From NCBI GenBank assembly GCA_964483805.1, contig CAZADH010000004.1, forward strand, positions 1 to 64,000: 64,000 bases of DNA, in the 5' to 3' direction. Position 1 is the stretch's first letter. Every line of letters begins with the position of its first letter. Of this stretch, positions 50,495 through 59,283 are shown one piece after another. The translations under genes and the position numbers were made by a program. The notes beneath the pieces were generated by a model. The model did not search any database, was not told the origin of the DNA, and saw nothing but the letters and a program-made list of their open reading frames with translations. The DNA is from CAZADH01 sp964483805 (lineage in GTDB: Bacteria; Muiribacteriota; Ozemobacteria; Ozemobacterales; Ozemobacteraceae).

Positions 50495-51904
50495 ATGGCA
50501 CGGAAATACCGTCCGTCGGGTCTCCTGCTTTTTGCTGTTCCCGTGGTTTTCTGTCTCGCGTTTGTGCTGGCGGTTGGAACGCGGGGCGCCGCCCAGGATG
50601 CAAGCGGGGCCGTCGTCGCGACGACCACGGTGGTGACGCCGACCGCGGTGCCGGTGGCCGGGCCGGTGCTGGTGTTGCCGATCCGGGCCGAGATCGAGTC
50701 GGGCCTGGCGTTTTTTGTCGCCCGCATGATCCGCTACGCCGAACAGAAGAATTGCGCGGCGATCGTCTTCGAGATCAATTCTCCGGGGGGCCTGGTGACG
50801 GCGGCTCAAGAGATCCGCGACGCGATCAAGAATACCAAGATCCGCACGGTGGCGTTCGTGCATGAGCGGGCCCTTTCCGCGGCAGCGCTCATTGCCATCG
50901 CCTGTGAGAAGATCGCGATGAAGCCCGGATCCGAGATGGGGGCCGCCACCCCGATCAGCTTGATCGGCGGTGGTGCCGAAGCGGCGCCGCAGAAGTTTGT
51001 CTCCGCATTCAAGGCCGAGTTTGAGACCACGGCCAACTTCCGCTCCCGGCCGCCGGCCTTTGCCGCGGCGATGGTCGACAAAGACCATCCGACGATTCCG
51101 GGGTTGGTGCGGCAGGGCGAGATTCTGACGTTCACCACCGAGAAAGCGTCGGAGCACGGCTACTGCGATGCGGTGGCCAACTCCGTCGAGCAGGTGTTGA
51201 AGAAGCTGGCGATCGATGCGTCGTCGCTCGAATACGCGCAACCCACGTCGGCCGAGAACATTGCGCGGTGGCTGACGAATCCCAACATTTCGGTGCTGCT
51301 GTTTTCGGCGGGCGTCTGGATCATCATCGCCGATGTTTTGTTTCTCGGTGCGAGCACGGGGTTGTTGCTGGTGGGCGGCGCCCTGTTGGCGTTGTTCTTC
51401 GGCGGTCACTTGTTTGCCTATCTCGCAGGTTGGGAAGCGATCATCCTGTTCGCGATCGGCATCGGGTTCTTGTTTGCCGAGGTTTTTGTCGTGCCGGGTT
51501 CGGTGGCGGTGGGCATCGTGGGCATCACCTGCACCGGTCTGGGCATGGTCCTCGTCTTTGGCGGCGTGAACATGGCGATGTGGGCCATCCTCAAGTTTCT
51601 CGCGCTGTCGACGGTGGCGACGGTGGCCTGCTATATGCTGGCGCCACACATGCGCCTATTCGATCACCTGATCCTGAAAGAAGAACTGACCACCGATGCC
51701 GGGTTCGTGGCCACTCCCGTGAACCCACATGCTCACCTGATGGGTGTCGAGGGTTTTGCGCTGACGCCGCTGCATCCGGCCGGATACGCCCGGCTCGGCA
51801 GTGCGCGCGTCGAAGTGGTCTCAGAGGGCGAGTTCATCGAACGGGACGACCGCGTGGTCGTCGTGCAGGTCGAAGGCGACAAGATCGTGGTGCGAAAATT
51901 GTGA
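50495..51904 (+). CDS. NfeD1b-type protein with SppA/ClpP-like serine protease domain
   Basis: 469 residues. A signal anchor (1-35) is followed by a ClpP/crotonase-fold protease domain (about 55-260) with IVFEINSPGGLVTAAQEIRD and the catalytic Ser context ERALSAAALIAIACEKIAM, with a candidate general-base Lys around QKFVSAFKAE. Then come four membrane helices and the soluble NfeD OB-fold domain at the end. Such STOPP-type proteases cleave the C-terminus of stomatin/flotillin partners, and a flotillin gene lies downstream. ATG 50495 is favoured over 50480 by GGCAGGAGG. The second NfeD gene starts 8 bp after the stop. Confidence 0.9.
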   Translation: MARKYRPSGLLLFAVPVVFCLAFVLAVGTRGAAQDASGAVVATTTVVTPTAVPVAGPVLVLPIRAEIESGLAFFVARMIRYAEQKNCAAIVFEINSPGGLVTAAQEIRDAIKNTKIRTVAFVHERALSAAALIAIACEKIAMKPGSEMGAATPISLIGGGAEAAPQKFVSAFKAEFETTANFRSRPPAFAAAMVDKDHPTIPGLVRQGEILTFTTEKASEHGYCDAVANSVEQVLKKLAIDASSLEYAQPTSAENIARWLTNPNISVLLFSAGVWIIIADVLFLGASTGLLLVGGALLALFFGGHLFAYLAGWEAIILFAIGIGFLFAEVFVVPGSVAVGIVGITCTGLGMVLVFGGVNMAMWAILKFLALSTVATVACYMLAPHMRLFDHLILKEELTTDAGFVATPVNPHAHLMGVEGFALTPLHPAGYARLGSARVEVVSEGEFIERDDRVVVVQVEGDKIVVRKL

Positions 51905-51912
51905 TCAATATA

Positions 51913-52707
51913 ATGTATTTACATTTGTCGTGGCGTCGGCGGTTGTCGGTGCTGGTGGCCGTGCTGTTGATTCTGGGTGTCGGCGGGGCAATCCTGGCCC
52001 AGGACGACCCCGACCGCGGCAACCTGTTGCCCGAAAAGAAACCGACACCGAACACCTCGACGCCGGCCGCGGCGCCGACCGCTGCGCCCGGAGCGGTGGG
52101 GGCAAACCCCGGCACGGTTGGTCCGACCGGTGCGCCCGCGCTACCGGGGGCCGTCGATGCCGGCGCCGACTCACCCTACGTGATCGGGGCCATGGTGGTG
52201 GTGTTGTTGGTTGGTGGCATCGGGCTGTTGATCGTCGAGATCGCGTTGATTCCCGGGCTGGGCATTCCGGGGTTCGTGGGCGTCGTGCTGACCGCGGGCA
52301 GCCTGATGCTGGCATTCTGGAAGCTCGACCCCCGGCTCGCCGTTGCGCACACGTTGCTGTCGGTGGTGGTTCTGGCCGGGCTTGCCTACTGGACCTTTTA
52401 CGTCTTCCCGCACACCCGGCTGGGCAAGGCGTTTGTGCTCGAGACGGCGATCACCGATGACGCACGGTCGCAAACGGTCCTGGCGGCGTGTGCCAATCTG
52501 GTCGGGCAGGAAGGCGTGTCGCTGAGCGATTTGCGGCCGTCCGGCATTGCCCGCATCGGGCAACAGCGGGTCGAGGTGACCTCCGAGGGCGATTTCATAC
52601 CGCGCAACACCCGCATCAAGGTGTTGGCGGTGCGGCAAGGCGACAACGTCATCGTCGTGCCGCTGGGGCCGGCAACGCCTGCCGATGCGGGCGAGAAGAC
52701 GTCGTGA
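51913..52707 (+). CDS. NfeD-domain membrane protein, short form
   Basis: 264 residues. A signal or anchor helix (about 8-28), a Pro/Ala/Thr linker, a helix pair (about 80-140), and an NfeD OB-fold domain (from VGQEGVSLSDLRPSG). No protease domain, so it is the companion form that usually accompanies FloA. ATG 51913 lies within a one-mismatch palindrome (ATATAATGTAT, 51908-51918); no Shine-Dalgarno site is seen, so it probably depends on termination-reinitiation from the preceding NfeD gene. Confidence 0.85.
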   Translation: MYLHLSWRRRLSVLVAVLLILGVGGAILAQDDPDRGNLLPEKKPTPNTSTPAAAPTAAPGAVGANPGTVGPTGAPALPGAVDAGADSPYVIGAMVVVLLVGGIGLLIVEIALIPGLGIPGFVGVVLTAGSLMLAFWKLDPRLAVAHTLLSVVVLAGLAYWTFYVFPHTRLGKAFVLETAITDDARSQTVLAACANLVGQEGVSLSDLRPSGIARIGQQRVEVTSEGDFIPRNTRIKVLAVRQGDNVIVVPLGPATPADAGEKTS

Positions 52708-52946
52708 CGGCCCCGTTGCGCCGCGTGAAACGGGCGTTTTGCGCCGCCGTCCTTGGCGGCAGTCGTGGGCGGGCGGGTCGCTTGCGACTGCGCCATCCGT
52801 GGCGGGCGGTTCCCGGTGGTCGTTGCTTGACTCGCGGTCGGCATTCTGTGATGCTGAACGCGAACTGGTTCTGGTCACCCGCGGCATCGGCCGCGGTTCG
52901 GTTGTTGCGCTACTTCACCACCTCATAACGGCGAGGAGGCTGTTCC

Positions 52947-53924
52947 ATGGAGATCATGGTTGTCTTATTGGTTATCGCGGGTTTCATCCTGTTTTCCGTG
53001 GTCTACTACTTTATTCCCTTCGGTCTGTGGGTCACGGCGATCTTCTCGAACGTTCGCGTCGGCATCTCTGACCTCATCGCCATGCGCTTGCGCAACGTGC
53101 CGCCCAGCACGATCATTCACCCGGCGATCATGGGCAGCAAGGGCGGCCTGGCGCTCAATATCAAAGACCTCGAGGCCCACTATCTGGCCGGCGGCCAGGT
53201 GAGTCGGGTCGTTTCGGCGTTGATCGTGGCGCAACGCGCCAACATTCCGCTCGACTTCAAACAGGCGACGGCGATCGACCTCGCCGGCCGTGACGTGCTC
53301 GACGCCGTCAAACTGTGCGTGAAACCCAAGGTCATCAATACTCCTGAAGTCGCGGCCATGGCCAAAGACGGCATTCAGGTCAAGGCGATCGCCCGCATCA
53401 CCATCAAGGCGAACATCAACAAGTTGATCGGTGGCGCCATGGAAGAGACCATTCTCGCGCGTGTCGGCGAGGGCATCGTGACGACGATCGGTTCGGCCAA
53501 CTCGCACAAAGAGATTCTCGAGAACCCCGATCGTATTTCGAAGACCGTGCAGGACAAGGGGCTCGATGCCAAGACGGCGTTCGAGATTCTCTCGATCGAC
53601 ATTGCCGACGTCGATATTGGCAACAACATCGGCGCCAAGCTGCAGATCGATCAGGCCGAGGCCGACATGAAGATTGCGCAGGCGAAGGCGGCCGAGCGCA
53701 AAGCGATGGCCGAGGCGAAGGAACAGGAAAACCGCGCGCTCGAGCAGGAAATGCGGGCAAAGCTGGTCGAGTCGGAAGCGCAGGTTCCCAAGGCGATCTC
53801 GTCGGCGCTCAACAGCGGCAACATGGGCATCATGGATTACTACACGCTCAAGAACATCCTCGCCGACACGCAGATGCGGTCGTCGATCGCCCAGATGCCG
53901 GATCAAGGCGGCGTGTCACGCTGA
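52947..53924 (+). CDS. floA: flotillin-like protein FloA
   Basis: 325 residues. A short N-terminal membrane anchor (about 3-25, MEIMVVLLVIAGFILFSVVY), then the FloA body: RVGISDLIAMRLRNVPPSTI, the SPFH-like region, a Glu/Ala-rich coiled coil (about 230-290), and the C-terminal ISSALNSGNMGIMDYYTLKN. It organises membrane microdomains and matches YqfA/FloA closely. GAGGAGG precedes the ATG. The two NfeD genes upstream are its usual partners. Confidence 0.92.
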   Translation: MEIMVVLLVIAGFILFSVVYYFIPFGLWVTAIFSNVRVGISDLIAMRLRNVPPSTIIHPAIMGSKGGLALNIKDLEAHYLAGGQVSRVVSALIVAQRANIPLDFKQATAIDLAGRDVLDAVKLCVKPKVINTPEVAAMAKDGIQVKAIARITIKANINKLIGGAMEETILARVGEGIVTTIGSANSHKEILENPDRISKTVQDKGLDAKTAFEILSIDIADVDIGNNIGAKLQIDQAEADMKIAQAKAAERKAMAEAKEQENRALEQEMRAKLVESEAQVPKAISSALNSGNMGIMDYYTLKNILADTQMRSSIAQMPDQGGVSR

Positions 53925-53938
53925 GCGTGACAACAGAA

Positions 53939-53949
53939 ATACATCGTAT
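53939..53949. repeat. ATAC-NNN-GTAT palindrome, site 10
   Basis: Perfect AATACATCGTATG in the 36-bp gap between floA and the next gene. Confidence 0.75.
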
Positions 53950-53960
53950 GAGGTTGCACC

Positions 53961-54476
53961 ATGGATGATTGGGTAGCGATCATCTTCTGGGCCGTCGTCA
54001 TCGTTGCTTCCGTCGTGTCGAAGGTCATGGGGCAGGCCGGCACGACGAACGCACCCGACGAGCAAGACCTCAAAGACCTCGAGGAGTTCTTCACCCGGCA
54101 AAAATCCGGGTCGGCAGCGGGACGCAGTCCGACCGAGGCCGACGGCGAGTTTCTCCCGCAGCGGCAACCCAAGCCCAAGCGGGCCAAGAAGCGGCCGGAG
54201 CCGGTGCAACCCCAGGTCCGCCCGCCGGTGGTGGCGGGCTGGTCGGCCGACAACGAACCCGATGCAGACGATGGATTTCAGGGGGTCGAAGTCAGCGGTG
54301 GCACCCGTTCGCTCATCCGGCGGACGGCATCGGAACCCCTGGCCCGCGCGGTGCAGCCGCGCCTGCGCATTGTCATCAACCGACAGAGTATGTTGCAGAC
54401 CATCGTCATGAACGAGATCCTGCAACGTTACGATCTGATGCGCCTGTCGAAGATCCTGCCGCGGCGGTACGACTGA
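53961..54476 (+). CDS. single-pass membrane protein, unknown
   Basis: 171 residues: an N-terminal helix (about 4-24), a disordered Lys/Pro/Arg-rich middle (RQPKPKRAKKRPEPVQPQ), and a helical C-terminus (SMLQTIVMNEILQRYDLMRL). No family is recognised. It directly follows floA and is 20 bp before the next gene, so it may serve the same membrane microdomain. Confidence 0.65.
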   Translation: MDDWVAIIFWAVVIVASVVSKVMGQAGTTNAPDEQDLKDLEEFFTRQKSGSAAGRSPTEADGEFLPQRQPKPKRAKKRPEPVQPQVRPPVVAGWSADNEPDADDGFQGVEVSGGTRSLIRRTASEPLARAVQPRLRIVINRQSMLQTIVMNEILQRYDLMRLSKILPRRYD

Positions 54477-54495
54477 CGCCGGCGTTGCCGAGCCG

Positions 54496-55200
54496 GTGCC
54501 CGTCGCCCTGAACACAGTGGAAGATCTGGACCATCACGAATGGGCCCGCGCGCTCTGTCGTGCATTTTTTCGGGCGTTCGCTATCGAGTTGCGCGTCACG
54601 GTGGCCGAGGACGTGGCCGTGCCTGTCAGTCCCGAGGTGCGCCGCATCTTTGTGGTTCGCCAGGTGAGCCCGGCGACGCTGCCATTGGTGCGAGCGGTGC
54701 GGCGCGGACGGCTGTCGATGCTGGTGGCAGCGCGGGTGCGCCGTTGGCCGTTGCTGGGTTGGCTGAGCGAAGCCTTGCAGAGCATTCATGTGCGGCCGGG
54801 TTCCGATGCCGACTGGTTGATTGAGCAAGTGCGGGCGCGACTGAATCAGGGTTGCGACGTGGTGTTGCCGATCGCCCGCAGTGGTTTGGCGATTCCACCC
54901 GGGGGCCTGGTGCCGCGCGAGCCGGCGGCGATTGTGGAGGGTTGCCACGCCCCCTGGGTGCCGGTGGCGGTGAGCGGCCTGGCGTCGCTGTGGCCGCCGC
55001 ATGAACTGGCGCCGGCGATCGGCACGGTTCATGTGCTGGTCGGGGCGACGCAACCACCACTGGCAACCTGTATTGACGATGGCAATACATCGTTGCGCGC
55101 GCGGATCGAGGCCGCCATGGAGGCGGCCGATCTGCAGTTGGCCGGCATCATTGCCGAGGAGATGGCGCCAAAAACGCCGAAGGAGCCGTTCTTTGTCTGA
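54496..55200 (+). CDS. possible degenerate PlsC-type acyltransferase
   Basis: 234 residues, no signal peptide. The order of elements resembles PlsC-like acyltransferases: FVVRQVSPATLPLVRAVRRG where the NHxSxxD box should be, then an LGWLSEALQSIHVRP segment, GCDVVLPIARSGLAIPPGG in place of the EGTRS box, and APWVPVAVSGL like the final PIVPV strand. The catalytic His/Asp pair is missing, so activity is doubtful; a lipid-binding, non-catalytic relative is possible. The start is GTG 54496. It overlaps the next gene by 8 bp. Confidence 0.45.
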   Translation: MPVALNTVEDLDHHEWARALCRAFFRAFAIELRVTVAEDVAVPVSPEVRRIFVVRQVSPATLPLVRAVRRGRLSMLVAARVRRWPLLGWLSEALQSIHVRPGSDADWLIEQVRARLNQGCDVVLPIARSGLAIPPGGLVPREPAAIVEGCHAPWVPVAVSGLASLWPPHELAPAIGTVHVLVGATQPPLATCIDDGNTSLRARIEAAMEAADLQLAGIIAEEMAPKTPKEPFFV

Positions 55201-56062
55201 CTGCGGCCGTCGTCATGGCGTCGCGCGCACGCGACCGATCCTGTTATCTATTGTATTGCTGTTGACGGGTTGGTTGTCGGCGAGTCCCGGTGGTGCCGCG
55301 CCCGGCCTGGCTGCCCCTGGGGCCGCAGCGGCGCCGGTGTGGCTCGAAGTGGCCAGTGTGACCGTGCCGGCGTGGGTGGCCCCGCTGACGGCACATCCGG
55401 CACGGGTCGTCGTGATTCCGGAAGAAACGCTCGATCGCGACTGGATCGCCGCGGTCCACGCCGCGGGCAAGCAGGTGTATGCGCGGATTTCCGTGGGGCG
55501 GGTGCGGCCGAGTCATCCGGCCTGGACCGTGCTCGACGGCAAGGCGCTGGGGTTCGAACCTGCGCCCGGCGCCTCGGGAACCTGGCTGGTGCGCTACGAC
55601 CGTCCACAGTGGCGGGAAATCATGGAGCGCACCGCGGCCCGGTGCGCTCTGACCGGGTGCGACGGTATCGTGTTGACCGATGCCGAGGCGCTGCGCGATT
55701 TTCCGGAGTGGACGACAGTCAGGTTGCAGTTGCGCGATCTGATCGAGCGGATGGCCGAAGCGCTGCAGCGGCATCGGCCGGGCGCAGTGGTTTGGCTCGA
55801 TGGTTCGGCCGACTTGCTCGACGACCGCGAGCTGCGACCGACGGTGCACGGCTTGATCGTATCGGAGTTGTGGTACGCCGCCCGCCGGGTGCGCCGACAG
55901 CCCGATCGGGCCAGTCGCGACCGGCTCGTGCGGTTGCGCCAGTTGCAGAGCGCCGGGTTCATGGTGGGCGTGCGCGAGATTCCGCATTTCGACAACCAAC
56001 GCGCCGTGGTCGAGCGATTGGCCGCCCGCGAGGGTTTCGTGATCGTGCGGTCGTGGCCGTGA
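55193..56062 (+). CDS. GH114-like exported glycosidase-fold protein
   Basis: 289 residues. A signal peptide (about 10-35, ending SPGGAAPG) and a TIM-barrel-like order of strands: VVVIPEETLDRDWIAAVHAA, GKQVYARISVGRVRPSHPAW, WLVRYDRPQWREIMERTAAR and GCDGIVLTDAEALRDFPEW. This matches GH114 and related endo-alpha-1,4-polygalactosaminidases, where the DGI/D pair is catalytic, but the match is weak. TTG 55193 is taken as start because AAGGAG lies 8 bases upstream and it overlaps the preceding stop; no ATG or GTG fits better. A membrane or cell-wall polysaccharide is the likely substrate. Confidence 0.5.
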   Translation: MSDCGRRHGVARTRPILLSIVLLLTGWLSASPGGAAPGLAAPGAAAAPVWLEVASVTVPAWVAPLTAHPARVVVIPEETLDRDWIAAVHAAGKQVYARISVGRVRPSHPAWTVLDGKALGFEPAPGASGTWLVRYDRPQWREIMERTAARCALTGCDGIVLTDAEALRDFPEWTTVRLQLRDLIERMAEALQRHRPGAVVWLDGSADLLDDRELRPTVHGLIVSELWYAARRVRRQPDRASRDRLVRLRQLQSAGFMVGVREIPHFDNQRAVVERLAAREGFVIVRSWP

Positions 56063-56078
56063 TCGCCAAACACCAAGC

Positions 56079-56810
56079 ATGATCCGGTTCAACGGTTTGG
56101 CGAAGCAGTTCGGCACCAAACGGGCGGTCGACAACCTCGATTTCGTCATCCCCGACGGGGCCATTTTCGGTTTTCTGGGGCCGAACGGGGCCGGCAAGAC
56201 CACGACCCTGCGCCTGTTGATGGGTCTGCTCCAGCCGACGGCCGGCACCGCGTCGGTGGCCGATCGCGACGTGGTCAACGAGTGTCTCGAGGTGCGTGCT
56301 CTCGTGGGCTATCTGCCCGATGAGGTCTTTCTCTACGACTATCTGACCGGCCGACAGTTCCTCGAGTTCACCGCCGATGTGCGGGGGTTGCCCGAAGCTG
56401 CGTATGCGCGGATTCCGCAGTTGCTGGAACAGTTCGAGCTGGCCGAAGCCGCCGGCGACTATACGGTCAACTACAGCTACGGCATGAAGAAGAAGCTGGC
56501 GCTGGCGAGCATCGTGTTGCACCAGCCGCGGGTCTTGTTGCTCGACGAGCCGTTCAACGGGCTCGACCCCCAGAGCATCCGCAGTTTTCGCGAACGGCTG
56601 CAGCGACTCGCGGCGGAGGGGGCGACCATCGTGTTCTCGAGCCACGTGCTCGAGGTCGTCGAAAAGCTGGTCACACACGTCGGGGTGATCTACCAGGGAC
56701 GCATGCAGGCGGTCGAGACCCGCGACGCCTTGATCGAGAAACACGGAGGATCGCTGGAGAAGGCGTTCTTTTCCTTGACCAGCGGTGAACCCGCGCCCGT
56801 CGGTCCATGA
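56079..56810 (+). CDS. ABC exporter ATP-binding protein
   Basis: 243 residues: Walker A GPNGAGKTTT, Q loop GYLPDE, signature YSYGMKKKLA, Walker B VLLLDEPFNGLDP and H loop SSHVLE. No extra C-terminal domain. It works with the permease reading frame that begins inside its stop codon (56807). The GH114-like gene ends 16 bp upstream. Confidence 0.9.
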   Translation: MIRFNGLAKQFGTKRAVDNLDFVIPDGAIFGFLGPNGAGKTTTLRLLMGLLQPTAGTASVADRDVVNECLEVRALVGYLPDEVFLYDYLTGRQFLEFTADVRGLPEAAYARIPQLLEQFELAEAAGDYTVNYSYGMKKKLALASIVLHQPRVLLLDEPFNGLDPQSIRSFRERLQRLAAEGATIVFSSHVLEVVEKLVTHVGVIYQGRMQAVETRDALIEKHGGSLEKAFFSLTSGEPAPVGP

Positions 56811-57490
56811 GCGAATCCCCGTTGTTGGCCGGCGGGGCGGCGGTGCCGGGATCGTGGGCGCAAACGTGGGCCCTGGTGCGGTGGAAAACCCGCGCCATCT
56901 GGCAGTATTTCGGGGCCAATTTCGCCTGGTCGCGGCGGCTCATGTTCATGCTGGGACTGGCCGTGTTCACCGTGGCCTTTGCGGCCATGGCCATGGAAGC
57001 CCCCGGGTTCGTCGAGAAAGTTCTGTTTTCGCACGCAACCGCGGTGTGGGCGATGTCATTATTTACATTGTATTTCATCGCCACGGTGTTCGCCGGTGAC
57101 CTGATTCTCGGCCACACCCTCAACCTCGGGCAGATGAGTCACGACCAGGCCTTGTTGTCGGTGTGGCCTCTGCGTGCCGTGCCGGTGCTGCTGTTGCGGT
57201 TGTGGGAACGGGTGATCACCGACACGATCGGCATCATGATGCTGTTGGGCGGTTTCATCGGCCTGGCCTGCGCGCACGGCATCGACGCCTTCGCCGTCGG
57301 CCGCGGCGTGTTGATGTACTGCATGGTCTCGTCGGCGCTGGGCATGGGCTTGATCAACTGCATCACCGTGCTGCAGCGGTGCCTGCGCCCGGCGGCGTTG
57401 AACAATGCGTTCAGCCTGCTGAGCTACCTGGCGGCCGTGTTCGGCATGCTTCCCTACGCATTTTATCAGGCCAACCCGGTGGGCACGTAG
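56807..57490 (+). CDS. ABC-2 permease, N-terminal part up to an in-frame TAG
   Basis: 227 codons before TAG (57488-57490), with helices near 45-65, 80-100, 115-130, 135-160, 165-185 and 205-220. The frame after the TAG is the same frame as this one, and the next codon is ATG. The last helix stops just before the TAG, so the break falls in a loop. Either one permease gene has a nonsense mutation here, or two proteins are made by termination-reinitiation. No canonical Shine-Dalgarno precedes the downstream ATG; only GGTGGG is seen. Confidence 0.75.
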   Translation: MSESPLLAGGAAVPGSWAQTWALVRWKTRAIWQYFGANFAWSRRLMFMLGLAVFTVAFAAMAMEAPGFVEKVLFSHATAVWAMSLFTLYFIATVFAGDLILGHTLNLGQMSHDQALLSVWPLRAVPVLLLRLWERVITDTIGIMMLLGGFIGLACAHGIDAFAVGRGVLMYCMVSSALGMGLINCITVLQRCLRPAALNNAFSLLSYLAAVFGMLPYAFYQANPVGT

Positions 57491-59077
57491 ATGTGGGTGA
57501 TCAGTCATCGCGACGCAGTCAGCGGCATTCTCGATCCGGTCCTGTACCCTCTCGGGCTGGGCATCGAGTGGTTGATGAACCCTCAGTGGGTGGGTTTTGC
57601 CGCGCCGTTGGGCATGTGGCTGGGCATCATGGCCGTGGGCAGCGTGGCCTATCTCGTCTTCGACGCCTGGCACTGGACGCGCTGGGTGCACTCGGGCGTG
57701 CGCGCTCCGGCGAAGACGAGCGGGCGCCGGTGGCTGCGCGGGTTTGTGGCCAAAGAGGCCTGGCAGTTGCGTCACGACATGAACCTTCTGACCAATGCAT
57801 TTCTACTGCCGCTGACCATCATCGTGTTCGAGATCTACCTGCTGAAAGACCTGATCGGGCTGTCGTCGTTTCTGCGCCTGATCAACGCGCTGGCGGCTGG
57901 GGCCATGTACTTCTGCCTGTTTGGGCCGATGAACACGGTGGGTGCCGAGAAGAAGGCGATCGCCTTCGCTGAAACCCTACCGGTCTCGCCCTATCGATTC
58001 CTGTGGGAGAAGGGGTTGTTCTGGCTGGTGCTTGCTGAAGTATTGTTTGTGCCGACCAGTGCCGTGGCGGCGTGGTATCTGGGGTTTGCTCCCGGCGCGA
58101 TCGTGCAGGCCACGGTGTGGATGGCCGTGCTGACCGCGGCGTTCGTCTGGGTGACGGTGTGCAGTTCGGCGATCTTTGCCAACTACGAGTCGAAGGTGTT
58201 GCAGCAGGCTTCGACGCTGGGCGGCAAGTGGATGGCGGTCATGTTCATGGCGATGTTCGGGCCGATCCGGGGCCTTGACCCGCAGTCGCTGGTTCAGTTG
58301 GTCGTGTGTGTTCTTCTCGGGATCAGCCTGACGTTGAAGGCGGCGGAAACCCTCGAGTCGCGACTGGATCCGGCCAAGATTGTGGTGCCGCGATTCCGCT
58401 TTGCCGATGCGTTCATCGCCGTCTTGGGCATGCTCGCGTTGCAGGGCATCATCAGCGGCACGGCGCGGGCCCTCGTGCCGCCGGAACAGGTCGGCTTGTG
58501 GCCCTGGTTGGTGGCCTACCTGCTGACCATGACCGTGTTGGCGGGGCATACTTGGTGGTACACGCGCGAGCGTTTTGCGGCGCCGGGGGCGGCATTGGGG
58601 TTGCGCGCGGCGCCGGCGTGGGCGTGGGTGGCCGCGTTGGCGGGTGCCTGGGCGTTGGCGGCGGGGGCGCGCTGGTATCTGCACTGGCTCGACGAGGGGG
58701 CCGGCACGGTGTTCGGGCCATCGGCCGACGTCTGGGCGGTAGCCGTCGAGGCGGTCGGGGTGCGTGGGGCATTGGCCCTGTTCGTCATGACGTTCTGCGT
58801 GGTGGCGCCGCTGGTCGAGGAGCTGTTTTTTCGCGGTTTTCTCGGGGGCGCCTTGCGCGACGTCACGTGGTTGTCGCCGGCGACGGCGGTGCTGGCGAAC
58901 GGCGCGCTTTTTGCCCTGGTGCATCCGTGGGTCTCGATGCCCCCCGTGCTTCTGCTCGGGGTGGGCACTGCGTGGTTGGCGCGTCGGACCGGGTCGATCA
59001 TTCCTGGAATCGGGGCGCACGCCGTGTACAACGCTGCCGTGCTGGCGATCCATGGAGCGGCGATCCCGGCCGGTTGA
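57491..59077 (+). CDS. ABC permease C-terminal part fused to a CPBP intramembrane protease
   Basis: 528 residues if started at the ATG after the TAG. About 8 membrane helices belong to the permease (to about residue 340). The C-terminal ~170 residues carry the CPBP (CAAX protease/bacteriocin-processing) motifs EELFFRG, FALVHP and HAVYN, whose Glu and His residues form the active site. Permease-CPBP fusions are known in NatB-like exporters and are thought to process or export peptides. Whether it is one protein with the preceding part depends on the TAG. Confidence 0.8.
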   Translation: MWVISHRDAVSGILDPVLYPLGLGIEWLMNPQWVGFAAPLGMWLGIMAVGSVAYLVFDAWHWTRWVHSGVRAPAKTSGRRWLRGFVAKEAWQLRHDMNLLTNAFLLPLTIIVFEIYLLKDLIGLSSFLRLINALAAGAMYFCLFGPMNTVGAEKKAIAFAETLPVSPYRFLWEKGLFWLVLAEVLFVPTSAVAAWYLGFAPGAIVQATVWMAVLTAAFVWVTVCSSAIFANYESKVLQQASTLGGKWMAVMFMAMFGPIRGLDPQSLVQLVVCVLLGISLTLKAAETLESRLDPAKIVVPRFRFADAFIAVLGMLALQGIISGTARALVPPEQVGLWPWLVAYLLTMTVLAGHTWWYTRERFAAPGAALGLRAAPAWAWVAALAGAWALAAGARWYLHWLDEGAGTVFGPSADVWAVAVEAVGVRGALALFVMTFCVVAPLVEELFFRGFLGGALRDVTWLSPATAVLANGALFALVHPWVSMPPVLLLGVGTAWLARRTGSIIPGIGAHAVYNAAVLAIHGAAIPAG

Positions 59078-59113
59078 TGCCACCGGCCCCGGCGTTGGCA
59101 ATGGCGGCCACAG

Positions 59114-59143
59114 TTGTGTTTGAATGTGGGTTCATGCGACAAT
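59114..59143 (+). promoter_or_regulatory. promoter of the giant exported protein
   Basis: TTGTGT (59114-59119), 18-bp spacer, GACAAT (59138-59143), similar to the PPK2 promoter; leader about 135 bases. Confidence 0.45.
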
Positions 59144-59267
59144 TGGGGTGTCGTGGTTGGCGGGGTGTCGGGGTGTCGGGGCCGGAATGGCCTGAGGTTA
59201 CCGCGGTCCGAACCGTCGTTCGTGCCCGTGTGCGTATCTGCCGATGACTGCGCCGATCGGTGCGTGC

Positions 59268-59278
59268 ATACGGAGTAT
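59268..59278. repeat. ATAC-NNN-GTAT palindrome, site 11
   Basis: Perfect ATACGGAGTAT ending 5 bp before ATG 59284, where a ribosome site should be; no other Shine-Dalgarno is seen. Confidence 0.7.
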
Positions 59279-59283
59279 TGCGC

